Shown here piece after piece: positions 27,565 to 34,432 of a stretch of DNA of 52,777 nucleotides; the stretch's first letter is position 1; every line of letters starts with the position of its first letter. Both the position numbers and the translations under genes were made by a program. The stretch is taken from contig JACRCV010000083.1 of NCBI GenBank assembly GCA_016218825.1, forward strand, positions 1 to 52,777, written 5' to 3'. The notes below the pieces were generated by a model that searched no databases, was not told the DNA's origin, and saw only the letters and a list, made by a program, of their open reading frames with translations. The stretch comes from Deltaproteobacteria bacterium. GTDB lineage: Bacteria > Myxococcota > XYA12-FULL-58-9.

Positions 27565-27612
27565 GGCACCCACCCTCGGGAGAGGAGGTGAACGGAATGG
27601 CGGCATCATAAC

Positions 27613-27642
27613 ATCATAACCCCGTCCGACAGGATCTTCAAC
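27613..27642 (-). promoter_or_regulatory. Sigma-70-like promoter of the hflX-ABC-F operon
   Basis: On the minus strand TTGAAG (-35), a 17-base spacer and TATGAT (-10) occur in that order, running from about 27641 to 27613. A second TATGAT-like copy follows the first by a few bases. The predicted start point lies about 45 bases before the leader ATG at 27564. Confidence 0.6.
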
Positions 27643-27732
27643 GATGCGCGGTCCTGACGGTCCTGACCCATCCCCTGAAGTCGGCCCCGTTGTGGCAACC
27701 GCTGCTCCGGCCGGTGGGCACGCCCCGAAATG

Positions 27733-27751
27733 GGTGCCTGGCACCGTTCCG
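27733..27751. repeat. REP-like hairpin repeat, copy 1 (GGTGCCTGGCACC)
   Basis: GGTGCC-T-GGCACC is a perfect hairpin, followed by GTTCCG. The same 19 bases with one substitution occur at 31566. A degenerate copy, GGTGCCAGACAC, is at about 29649. Together they suggest a dispersed palindromic repeat family. Nothing else in 27643-27783 is recognisable. Confidence 0.55.
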
Positions 27752-27783
27752 TGGGCCAACCTGGAGCCTGTGTCAGGACCGCG

Positions 27784-28344
27784 TCACGGCGACCGGGGAA
27801 TGGCGCACGTCTCGAGCTCCTGCTGGGCATCGGCACGTTGCATGCGGAGCTCGGTGATCGCGTTGGCGAGCCGGGCACGGTCGGGCGAATCCTTGGCCGT
27901 GGCTTGGAACTCGGCGGTCAAGTATTGGAGCTCGACATCGAGGGTGCGGACAACCCCTGCCAGGGCGCGGCGCTTCTCGGATGCTGGGTTGTCCTTGCCG
28001 TAGCAGAGATCGAGGATGAGCAACTTCCCACGGTCAGGGCCTGACGCCTCGTCCATCCTGCCGTCATGATCCATGTCGCGCAAGCACTGGAAGTTATTAC
28101 CATATCTACTATGGCCCTCCTCGGGCCACACGTAGTGGCTGGGCTGGTGCCAGGTGCGATCGACGAGCCGCTCCGTGCTGTCGGTGCCATGACACATGTC
28201 GGTCAGGAGCAGCTTCTTGGCTGACGACTTGGCGACGTTGATGACGCCGGCGTTCTTGCCGATGCCGCTGTGGTCGCCGTCCTCCTTGAACCACCGGTCA
28301 TAGGGCGGTGCGGGAAGCTTGGTCTCGTCGGTCTTGCGGATCAT
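27784..28344 (-). CDS. Hypothetical protein with internal duplication and an EF-hand-like loop
   Basis: I do not recognise a family. GAGGAGG lies 5 bases in front of the ATG at 28344, so the gene is likely real (186 residues). Two stretches look duplicated: KKLLLTDMCHGTDSTE near residue 45 and GKLLILDLCYGKDNPASE near 107. A segment RDMDHDGRMDE resembles a calcium-binding D-x-D-x-D loop. The C-terminal 70 residues are helical, ending in LRMQRADAQQELETC. No signal peptide is visible, so a calcium site, if real, would be cytoplasmic. Confidence 0.6.
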   Translation of the reverse strand: MIRKTDETKLPAPPYDRWFKEDGDHSGIGKNAGVINVAKSSAKKLLLTDMCHGTDSTERLVDRTWHQPSHYVWPEEGHSRYGNNFQCLRDMDHDGRMDEASGPDRGKLLILDLCYGKDNPASEKRRALAGVVRTLDVELQYLTAEFQATAKDSPDRARLANAITELRMQRADAQQELETCAIPRSP

Positions 28345-28444
28345 GGGTGCCTCCTCGGAGCAAGGGCCGCCCCTTGGCGGCCTCGCGGTTGTTATCGGCG
28401 AGGCGCGGGTGAGGTTGCGCGTCATGTCGGAGCGCGGCATCGTC

Positions 28445-28813
28445 TCACCACAAGAGGCCAACATGCCCGCCCGCCCTGACCGTCGCCAAGAACGGAGGCG
28501 TTCTTGTCGCCGCCAACTCCTTCATTCTTGGTAGAGCCTCAACGAAGGCCTGTGCCATGGCCTCGCCGGGCATGTTGCCGCCGGTCAGGACGAAGGCACG
28601 CACCTTGGCTGCCTTGAGGGCTGCGTGCTCGTTGGCCCGATAGCGGATCCTCCTGTCCTTGGAGAGAACGATCCAACCCTCGGTACCGGCCCGCGTGAGC
28701 CAGACCTCGTCAAAGGCGTCTTGTGTAAACACATCGTCGTGGACGATGACCTTCTCGCCTCGCTGCCGGAGTGCTTGGGCAACGACCCTGCCGCCAAGGC
28801 TGCGGTCGACGAG
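28445..28813 (-). CDS. PIN-like toxin, VapC45-type, with no canonical start codon
   Basis: The frame encodes a PIN-like (DUF5615-type) domain: DRSLGGRVVAQALRQRGEKV, then DEVWLTRAG, VLSKDRRIR and FVLTGGN. Proteins of this type are candidate RNA-cleaving toxins paired with DUF433 antitoxins. The domain begins at the very stop of the upstream antitoxin gene (28815-28817), yet no ATG, GTG or TTG in frame exists until GTG at 28732, which would remove 27 residues including the first acidic position. Either a non-standard start or +1 ribosomal movement at the antitoxin stop is used, or the gene has lost its start. I annotate the full domain to 28813. Confidence 0.65.
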   Translation of the reverse strand, partial: LVDRSLGGRVVAQALRQRGEKVIVHDDVFTQDAFDEVWLTRAGTEGWIVLSKDRRIRYRANEHAALKAAKVRAFVLTGGNMPGEAMAQAFVEALPRMKELAATRTPPFLATVRAGGHVGLLW

Positions 28814-28814
28814 C

Positions 28815-29528
28815 TCAGGCTGCGGCGCTGGTGCGCTTGAGCTCGCAGCGGAGGGCCTCTTCGATTTCCTCGCTCGTGCGATGGTAGTCCTCGACTAGCT
28901 CGGCAATGGTCTCGCCGGCTTTGTACCTCTCGGCGATCACCGCCGTGGGGATACCGGTGCCGACCAGAACCGGCCGGCCGAACGAAACCCGCGGGTCAAT
29001 CTCGACGGCCTTGGGCTCGTTGGCATCTCCCCGCCATCGCGTGAACGGATACAGCTTGATGGGCACGCCCGCAGCATCACGGCTGACGCGCTCGAGGTGA
29101 GCCTCTAGCATCATCATCATGGCCACCTGGCCCGCGTCCGTGACCTCCACGAGCTGACCGAGCTTCTCGACGAAGACGCTCACGCCGTCCGTGGCAAAGA
29201 GGTGGTCGGCGAGGGGATGGGATGAAGGGAAATGGCGGCGGAGGCATTGCAGCGCCTTGCGGATGGTCTGGAGCGGGACGTTGTGTTGGCGTCTGAGGGC
29301 ACCCAAGACGTGGGCCTCGACGAGGTTCACGAACGAGAGGATCGGGGTCTTCGGGTCAGGGAGCCTCAGGATGGCCTTGAACGGCGGCTTGTCGCCCTGC
29401 CGCTGACCGAGCGCCCAGGCTCGCAGCGTCGCTGTGGGCAGCCCAAGGTAGTGGGCTCCCTCCGCGACGGAGTACGCGGGAAGATAACGCCGGTCGGACT
29501 GCCCCGATGTCGCCTTGGCGGTGGTCAC
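28815..29528 (-). CDS. VapB45-like antitoxin: MerR-like HTH plus DUF433
   Basis: A 237-residue protein close to the length of the M. tuberculosis VapB45 antitoxin as I recall it. The N-terminal part (about 12-40, SVAEGAHYLGLPTATLRAW) is MerR-like, followed by a helical LQTIRKALQCLRRHF region and VFVEKLGQLVEVTDAGQ. The C-terminal DUF433 domain (about 160-225) has VSFGRPVLVGTGIPTAVIAE and GETIAELVEDYHRTSEEIEEALR. The GTG at 29528 is the first start that does not run into opposite-strand sequence; no binding site is evident. It presumably represses its own operon and neutralises the PIN toxin downstream, whose frame touches its stop. Confidence 0.78.
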   Translation of the reverse strand: MTTAKATSGQSDRRYLPAYSVAEGAHYLGLPTATLRAWALGQRQGDKPPFKAILRLPDPKTPILSFVNLVEAHVLGALRRQHNVPLQTIRKALQCLRRHFPSSHPLADHLFATDGVSVFVEKLGQLVEVTDAGQVAMMMMLEAHLERVSRDAAGVPIKLYPFTRWRGDANEPKAVEIDPRVSFGRPVLVGTGIPTAVIAERYKAGETIAELVEDYHRTSEEIEEALRCELKRTSAAA

Positions 29529-29708
29529 GGTGAGAAAGTAACACACCACCAAGATCTGGGGAACAGAATGGTCGGACACGGAATCGTCGGCTTCATCCAG
29601 CTCGATTTTGGGGTATCGATGCCCCGCCACCACGATCGCCAGGGAGATGGTGCCAGACACTTCTGTTGGGGCATTCCCGAAAACGGACAGGCATGGGAGA
29701 GTTCGTTC

Positions 29709-30616
29709 GTGACATCCCCCGATCGGATTTCCCACGCGCTGTACCAGGAAGCGGAGAACACCGAGGCCGCCGGCGCGCGCGTCGATCCTGTGGTCGTCGA
29801 GGACTTCCTGAGGAGTGCCGCGCTGCGCGGGGAGTTCAGGGTCCTGCTCGTCCGGATGACGGGCCTGCTGCTCTATCTCACCTGGCTCGTCGCCGCCTGT
29901 CGCGAGGGCCTTCTCGGAGGCTCTGCCAAGAGGCGCGGCGGCGGCTCGGCACCTACGTCTCGGACGAGGTCGCCGAGCAGGTCATGAGCAACGCCGAGCG
30001 CCTCGCCCCCGGCGGCGAGCGCCGCGAGGTGGCGGTGCTCTTCTCGGATCTGCGCGGATTCACGAGTTACGCCGAGCGGCTCCCACCCGAGCGGCTGGTG
30101 CAGGAGCTGAACGACTATCTCGCGGCGATGGTGGAGGCGGTGCACGGCCAGGGCGGCACGGTCGACAAGTACATCGGCGACTCGATCATGGCGGTCTTAG
30201 GCCTGATGGGCTCGGACCCGGAGGACGCCGCGCGGGCGATTCGGACGGCGGATTCGATGCAGCGTGCCCTCGCGCGACACAACGCCGACCGCGCATCGCG
30301 CCGGCTCCCGCCGCTGAAGCAAGGCATCGGGGTGCATTTCGGCCAAGCCATCGTCGGCAACATCGGGACTGAGAACCGGCTGCAGTTCACCGTCGTCGGC
30401 GACGTCGTGAACACCGCGAGCCGCCTCAAGTCCGCGACCAAGTCGGAGGGCGCCCCGGTCCTCGTCTCGGCCGCCGCGGTCGAGGCCGCGCGACGAGCGT
30501 CGGCGGACTTGCCTCCCCTCCGGCCGCACGGCGAACTGCGATTGCGCGGGCGGGACTCGGCCATCGCGACGTTCACGCTCGTCACCGGCGACGCCACGGG
30601 GACCGAGAGGCCGTGA
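29709..30616 (+). pseudogene. Class III adenylate/guanylate cyclase, frameshifted and missing its sensor part
   Basis: Two frames belong together. From GTG at 29709 (GGGAGAG 7 bases upstream) one frame encodes about 75 residues ending in a hydrophobic helix (LLVRMTGLLLYLTWLVAAC). Around 29925-29950 coding moves to the +1-shifted frame, which gives a complete cyclase catalytic domain to 30616: VAVLFSDLRGFTSY with the first metal Asp, YIGDSIMAVLG with the second, GIGVHFGQAIVGNIG, and FTVVGDVVNTASRLK with the transition-state Asn. The CHASE2-like or multi-helix sensor expected between them is absent. The catalytic domain itself looks intact and could be made from ATG at 29983. Confidence 0.72.
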
Positions 30617-30777
30617 TGGAGCGAATTCAAGTCCTCGCCCTCCAAGAGACGCATCACCGCCTGGGACTTCCTAGCACCGTCAATCCACACGGTTTCGGGT
30701 CTTCGCCCTCGCGACCGTTCCTACCAGACACCCGGGATGAGCCGATAAGCCGGTCAGGCCCTCGTTGCTGTCAGACT

Positions 30778-30787
30778 ACATCGATGT
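30778..30787. promoter_or_regulatory. Palindrome in a putative promoter spacer of the MerR/HicB-like gene
   Basis: ACATCGATGT is a perfect 10-base palindrome between a TTGCTG (-35-like) and a TATCTG (-10-like) with 17 bases between them. The -10-like box is 8 bases before the ATG at 30801, so the transcript would be nearly leaderless. MerR-family regulators typically bind between -35 and -10, so autoregulation is plausible. Confidence 0.4.
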
Positions 30788-30800
30788 TATCTGTACCAAT

Positions 30801-31436
30801 ATGAAGGAATCGGGCTTTGGTTCCAGGTTCGTCCTCGGGCTCACCGGCGTCACCTACCGCCAGCTGGACTACTGGGCCAGAACTCGTCTGGTTGGCGCGT
30901 CGCTCCGGCAGGCGGCCGGGCGCGGTTCGCGCCGAGTCTATTCGTTCGAGGACCTGCTCGCGTTGCGCGTCGTGTCGCGCATGCTTGACGCGGGCGTCTC
31001 CCTTCAGGCCGTGCGGCGCGCGGTCGAGTACCTCCAGAAGCACCACTCGCGCCCCCTCACGACGCTTCGTCTGGTTGCCAAAGGCAAGCGCGTCTTCGCG
31101 CTCGCAGAGGATACTTCCAAGGCGATCGAGGCCACTGCCCACGGTCAGGTCGTCATCAGCATCGCTGTCGAGCCTATCGTACGCACGCTTGAGGCCGACG
31201 TCGCCAAGCTCAGCGCGCCTCGCGAGCTCGACATTCGTGTGAGGGGCCGGTCGCATCGCGTCGTGATCACCCCCGACCTCCAAGCCGGCGGCTACACCGC
31301 CGAGGTGCCGAGCCTGCCCGGTTGCCTCACAGAAGGCGACACGATGGCCGAAGCCAAACAGATGGTGCGAGAAGCCATCGCGCTTTGGATCGACGCCTCC
31401 GCGGCGACGTCCCGCAAGCGCGCCCGCGCGCTCTAG
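30801..31436 (+). CDS. MerR-type HTH fused to a HicB-like antitoxin domain (orphan)
   Basis: A 211-residue two-domain protein. The N-terminal MerR-like HTH (about 8-80: LTGVTYRQLDYWART, SRRVYSFEDLLALRVV) is followed by VFALAEDTSKAIEATAHGQ, which resembles the same position of the VapB45-like protein 1.3 kb away. The C-terminal 60 residues are a HicB-type domain: VVITPDLQAGGYTAEVPSLP and GCLTEGDTMAEAKQMVREAI. HicB normally neutralises the small HicA RNase, but no hicA-like frame is adjacent. It may be an orphan antitoxin or a transcriptional regulator. ATG at 30801 is preferred over a start 12 codons earlier. Confidence 0.8.
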   Translation: MKESGFGSRFVLGLTGVTYRQLDYWARTRLVGASLRQAAGRGSRRVYSFEDLLALRVVSRMLDAGVSLQAVRRAVEYLQKHHSRPLTTLRLVAKGKRVFALAEDTSKAIEATAHGQVVISIAVEPIVRTLEADVAKLSAPRELDIRVRGRSHRVVITPDLQAGGYTAEVPSLPGCLTEGDTMAEAKQMVREAIALWIDASAATSRKRARAL

Positions 31437-31565
31437 CCTTCCATGGGGCGGATGGCTGGTATTGTTGCTCCTCGGCTGATTCGTGCGCTGGTGCGTCTTG
31501 GGTGGGCTGTCGACCGGGCAAGCGGCACTAGCCACCACGTTCTGGTCAAGCCTGGCCCCGAACTA

Positions 31566-31619
31566 GGTGCCTAGCACCGTTCCGGCACCCTGAGGAGGGG
31601 TGCCCGGCACCCTGAGGAG
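31566..31619. repeat. REP-like repeat copy 2 with an adjacent 16-bp direct repeat
   Basis: GGTGCCTAGCACCGTTCCG at 31566-31584 is the second copy of the hairpin element seen at 27733. Immediately after, CCGGCACCCTGAGGAG occurs at 31582-31597 and again at 31604-31619, and GGGTGC-CCG-GCACCC at 31598-31612 forms another perfect hairpin. The rest of the 279 bases from 31437 to 31715 holds nothing I recognise. Confidence 0.6.
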
Positions 31620-31715
31620 CGAACGACGCGCAGGGAATGTCACGCAACATTCGCCGGTGGGGCTCGATAACGATGGAAAGCGCAAACAACTGCGAACACG
31701 CAAAGGGGTTGTGCT

Positions 31716-32345
31716 ATGGGTTTCGCATCTGGTTCGTGCATGGGTGGCGGGTTTGGCGATCCTGACTATCTGGGCGGAGGCTATGACACCTACCGTTCGC
31801 GGAGTCCGGTTCGGACCGAGCGCGCGAGCTCGACTGAACGAAGCTCGACCAACGGAGTGAGTCGGACCAAATGGTCGCGCTCGTACGAGATCGATCTGCC
31901 GCAGAAGAAAGTCACGAGCGGCGTGGTCGACGGCCTCGTCAAGCGGTCGATCAGCTACCAGGAGCACGGCGACCTCACGGTCCAGAAGGTGACGGCCACG
32001 TCGGTCCGGGAGCTCAAGGCCGAGTGGTGGCGCGACGACTGCAACACTCTGACCGAGGCGGAGGGGCTAAGGATCCTGAGCTTCCTTGAGGGGCAGGTGA
32101 AGGCCGGCTTTACCCTCAAGCGCGCGGATTGGAACGACGGGTCGACCGAGACGAGTGGCTCGTTTCTGTTCCTGCAGAAGCCGGGTGCTGCCAAGGCGAC
32201 GCTGATTGACGTGACTACCTTCGCCGAGGCGAATGTCCGTCGCTCGAATTCCGGCTCTCGCTCCGGCAGTTACTACGATGATCTCCGCGATGCCCCGGGT
32301 GGGATCTTCGCCGAGATCAATCGTCGCGCGGGCGGCAACATCTGA
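31716..32345 (+). CDS. Hypothetical protein, 209 residues
   Basis: I do not recognise a family. AAAGGGG lies 7 bases before the ATG. The first 50 residues are Gly/Ser/Arg-rich and disordered-looking (FGDPDYLGGGYDTYRSRS). The middle part (about 50-165) looks folded, with KWSRSYEIDLPQKKV, VTATSVRELKAEWWRDDC and TSGSFLFLQKPGAA, the last resembling a beta strand with a hydrophobic core. The C-terminus is Ser/Arg-rich again. No signal peptide or membrane segment is visible. Confidence 0.55.
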   Translation: MGFASGSCMGGGFGDPDYLGGGYDTYRSRSPVRTERASSTERSSTNGVSRTKWSRSYEIDLPQKKVTSGVVDGLVKRSISYQEHGDLTVQKVTATSVRELKAEWWRDDCNTLTEAEGLRILSFLEGQVKAGFTLKRADWNDGSTETSGSFLFLQKPGAAKATLIDVTTFAEANVRRSNSGSRSGSYYDDLRDAPGGIFAEINRRAGGNI

Positions 32346-32566
32346 GGGCCTACCCGTCGGCTTCGTCGACCTGTCGTTAGCCGCGACCTCATCCGCGCCA
32401 CGCAGGTGCCGGTGCTCGACACGCTGAACACCTTCATGCCGTTCATCACCTTGTTCTTGTATGACGGCACTACCCTTGTCGGTGGCGCACTGGAACCACC
32501 ATTCGGCGACTGCGCACTCGCGGCGCTTGCGGACAGGAGCAGGACGGCGAGAACGGATCTTGTCAT
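32273..32566 (-). CDS. Small secreted protein with Sec signal peptide
   Basis: From ATG at 32566, with GGGAGG 6 bases upstream, the frame starts with a clear signal peptide (MTRSVLAVLLLSASAASAQ) with an A-x-A cleavage site, so the mature product is periplasmic or secreted. The mature part has APPTRVVPSYKNKVMNG and a Ser/Arg-rich tail of low-complexity character that overlaps the 3' end of the convergent gene by 73 bases. The tail may be a frameshifted or read-through end. Function unknown. Confidence 0.5.
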   Translation of the reverse strand: MTRSVLAVLLLSASAASAQSPNGGSSAPPTRVVPSYKNKVMNGMKVFSVSSTGTCVARMRSRLTTGRRSRRVGPQMLPPARRLISAKIPPGASRRSS

Positions 32567-32656
32567 GGCGGCCTCCCTGGGGCACCGCGGTATCACGAGG
32601 CGAGGGCGGCCGCCAGCACTGCGACGCACAGGACGCCTGCGCGCGCCACGCTCACC

Positions 32657-33049
32657 TCACTCGGCCGGAATGGTGACACTCCCGAGTGGGTGAGTCGTCC
32701 CGTCTGGGTCCTTGTACGCGACGCTGAAGGTGCCCGTCGTCTGGCGATGGACAAGGATCTCGGTAGGAATCGGTGGGTCGTCAGCGACTAACTTCTGGTA
32801 CAGCGTGACGTACATGCTGCTGGCCTCAACAGACACCGCGACTTTGCTCAGCTCTTGCGCCGAGTCGCCTTTGGCCACCGACGCCGTGAACGGAATCACC
32901 ACGTCATCGCCCCGATGACTCGGCAGACCGAGCACGATGGGCGACACTCTCTCGTACGGAACAGGGCTCGACGCGGCCGCGTTCATGAAGGTGGCGCAAC
33001 CACCAAAGACAACAGCGGCAACCAATACCTTCGCCCGGCACGTGCTCAT
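32657..33049 (-). CDS. Small putative lipoprotein
   Basis: A 130-residue exported protein. The N-terminus has a hydrophobic segment and lipobox (KVLVAAVVFGGC) at about residue 18, predicting lipid attachment. The mature domain has alternating beta-type sequence (VVIPFTASVAKGDS, SSMYVTLYQKLV) and ends with TGTFSVAYKDPDGTTHP and VTIPAE, suggesting a small beta-sandwich. ATG at 33049 is chosen to place the signal peptide at the N-terminus; a GTG at 33079 is also possible. It follows the other small exported gene on the same strand by transcription order. Confidence 0.55.
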   Translation of the reverse strand: MSTCRAKVLVAAVVFGGCATFMNAAASSPVPYERVSPIVLGLPSHRGDDVVIPFTASVAKGDSAQELSKVAVSVEASSMYVTLYQKLVADDPPIPTEILVHRQTTGTFSVAYKDPDGTTHPLGSVTIPAE

Positions 33050-33152
33050 GCGGCTTCGTAGCACGGCTTTCGATCGCACGGATAGGCCTGTCAGCGCCCC
33101 GGGAAGCGGTTCCAGACGCCGCTCACGTCCGAGTTTCCCACGGCGGTGACGC

Positions 33153-34316
33153 TCAAGCCTTGCCGAGCTCCCCGTCGAGCTCCCGCATCAGCTCCTGCCA
33201 TGGGAGGACGTCGACGTGCGAAATCCGGCGCTTTGCGTCGCCGAGGTAGGCGACGACCGAGCGGTGGCGTTTCCCGTAGAATTCGCTGAAGCGCGCGAGG
33301 CCGCGGCAGTCAGACGGCCCGACGTTGCGCGATGCTTTGCACTCGACTGCCCAAAGGATGCCGTGTCCCTCGAGGATGAAGTCCACCTCGGCGCCGTGCT
33401 CTGTGCGATAGCTGCTGACCCGAACCTCCGCGTCACGCCCGATGACGAGCGCTGAGATCTGGGAGTGGAGCAGGTGCTCGAAGAGTATGCCGATGCGATC
33501 GGCAGCGGGGGTGAAGCTTCCGAGTAGCGCGTTCAACACACCGTTGTCGAGAAAGTAGTACCGCGGATGCTGCACCAGGCGACGTCGCTCACTGTTGGCA
33601 AACGGGTCGCATCGCTGCACCACCAGTGTCTCCTCGAGGATCTCGAAGAAGCGGACCGCGGTCTGACGCGGGACCATGGCCTCGCTCGCGAGCTTCGAGA
33701 GGTCGAGGTAGCTGCCGGCGCATGCAGCGGCGACGCGGAGGAAGCGGGCGAATCCTTCGATGTTTCGAGTGAGGGCTTCGGCCTGGATCTCCTCCTTCAG
33801 GTAGGTGGCGGCGTAAGATCGGAGGGTCTTCTTGCGCTCGCGCTCATCGGGCTCGGAGTAGATCCCCGGGAGCGTACCCGTCGATAACGCCTGGGTGGTG
33901 TCCATGGCGAAGTCGCACTCTGCGGTCGAGAGAGGGCCAAGCCCATAGGTGTGCACGCGCCCTGGCAGCAGGTTCGCTCGACCGCGACGCAGCTTGCGCG
34001 CGCTCGAACCGGTGAGGAGGAAGCGCGGAGGGGAAGGCTCGTCGAGGATGGCTTGGACCGTATTGAGGACGCGCGGCAGCCGTTGCACCTCGTCCAGAAA
34101 CACCGTCTTGGGTCGTGACGCTGCGAGTTGTTCCTCGAGCGCCCTTGGGTTCTGGGCGAGCTCGAAGAAGGTAGCCTCGCGAGCCAGATTGATCTCCAGG
34201 TCCGGCCGCATCGCCCGCATGAGCGTGGACTTCCCGGTTTGTCGTGGACCCAGGAGAAGGACGGACTTCTTGGACCGGCGGATCGATTCCGCAACGAGGC
34301 GGGGGAATGTAACCAT
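33153..34316 (-). CDS. AAA-type ATPase with DUF4143 nuclease-like C-terminus
   Basis: A 387-residue third member of the DUF4143 group. Walker A is GPRQTGKST (about 23-31), Walker B KTVFLDEVQRLP, sensor-1 FLLTGSSARKL. The middle has YAATYLKEEIQAEALTRN. The C-terminal domain has AEVDFILEGHG then AVECKASR, the D...ExK-like pattern. The ATG at 34316 lies inside a short palindrome. It is closest in local motifs to the first copy (both GSSA) but clearly distinct from both others. Confidence 0.87.
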   Translation of the reverse strand: MVTFPRLVAESIRRSKKSVLLLGPRQTGKSTLMRAMRPDLEINLAREATFFELAQNPRALEEQLAASRPKTVFLDEVQRLPRVLNTVQAILDEPSPPRFLLTGSSARKLRRGRANLLPGRVHTYGLGPLSTAECDFAMDTTQALSTGTLPGIYSEPDERERKKTLRSYAATYLKEEIQAEALTRNIEGFARFLRVAAACAGSYLDLSKLASEAMVPRQTAVRFFEILEETLVVQRCDPFANSERRRLVQHPRYYFLDNGVLNALLGSFTPAADRIGILFEHLLHSQISALVIGRDAEVRVSSYRTEHGAEVDFILEGHGILWAVECKASRNVGPSDCRGLARFSEFYGKRHRSVVAYLGDAKRRISHVDVLPWQELMRELDGELGKA

Positions 34317-34324
34317 GTGGTTAT
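34311..34324. promoter_or_regulatory. Palindrome spanning the start codon of a DUF4143 ATPase gene
   Basis: TAACCA-TG-TGGTTA is a perfect inverted repeat with a 2-base centre that covers the start codon at 34314-34316. A wider GTAA/TTAC symmetry extends it. A bound protein would block initiation or transcription of this gene. Confidence 0.5.
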
Positions 34325-34432
34325 ATTACGCTGTATTTTAACCGCAATCAATCGCGGCCACTGCGCAGGCCCTCTCGGCAGCGCCCCGGGGGCGGCGTAA
34401 CGGCTCAGGGCTTCCGGAAGAGGTACACCCCA

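Noticed and set aside
27583-27611. Perfect plus-strand Shine-Dalgarno AGGAGGTGA followed by a four-codon frame (ATG GCG GCA TCA TAA)
   Set aside because: It is the complement of the hflX leader, and there is no downstream plus-strand gene for it to serve; the anti-SD-like reading on the minus strand is more relevant.
31437-31715. Possible CRISPR-like array from repeated CCGGCACCCTGAGGAG
   Set aside because: Only two copies, 22 bases apart with no spacer regularity and no cas genes; better explained as a REP-like repeat cluster.
32067-32585. 172-codon minus-strand frame overlapping the small secreted protein
   Set aside because: It lacks a signal peptide or motif and overlaps a frame with a clear signal peptide and binding site as well as the convergent gene.
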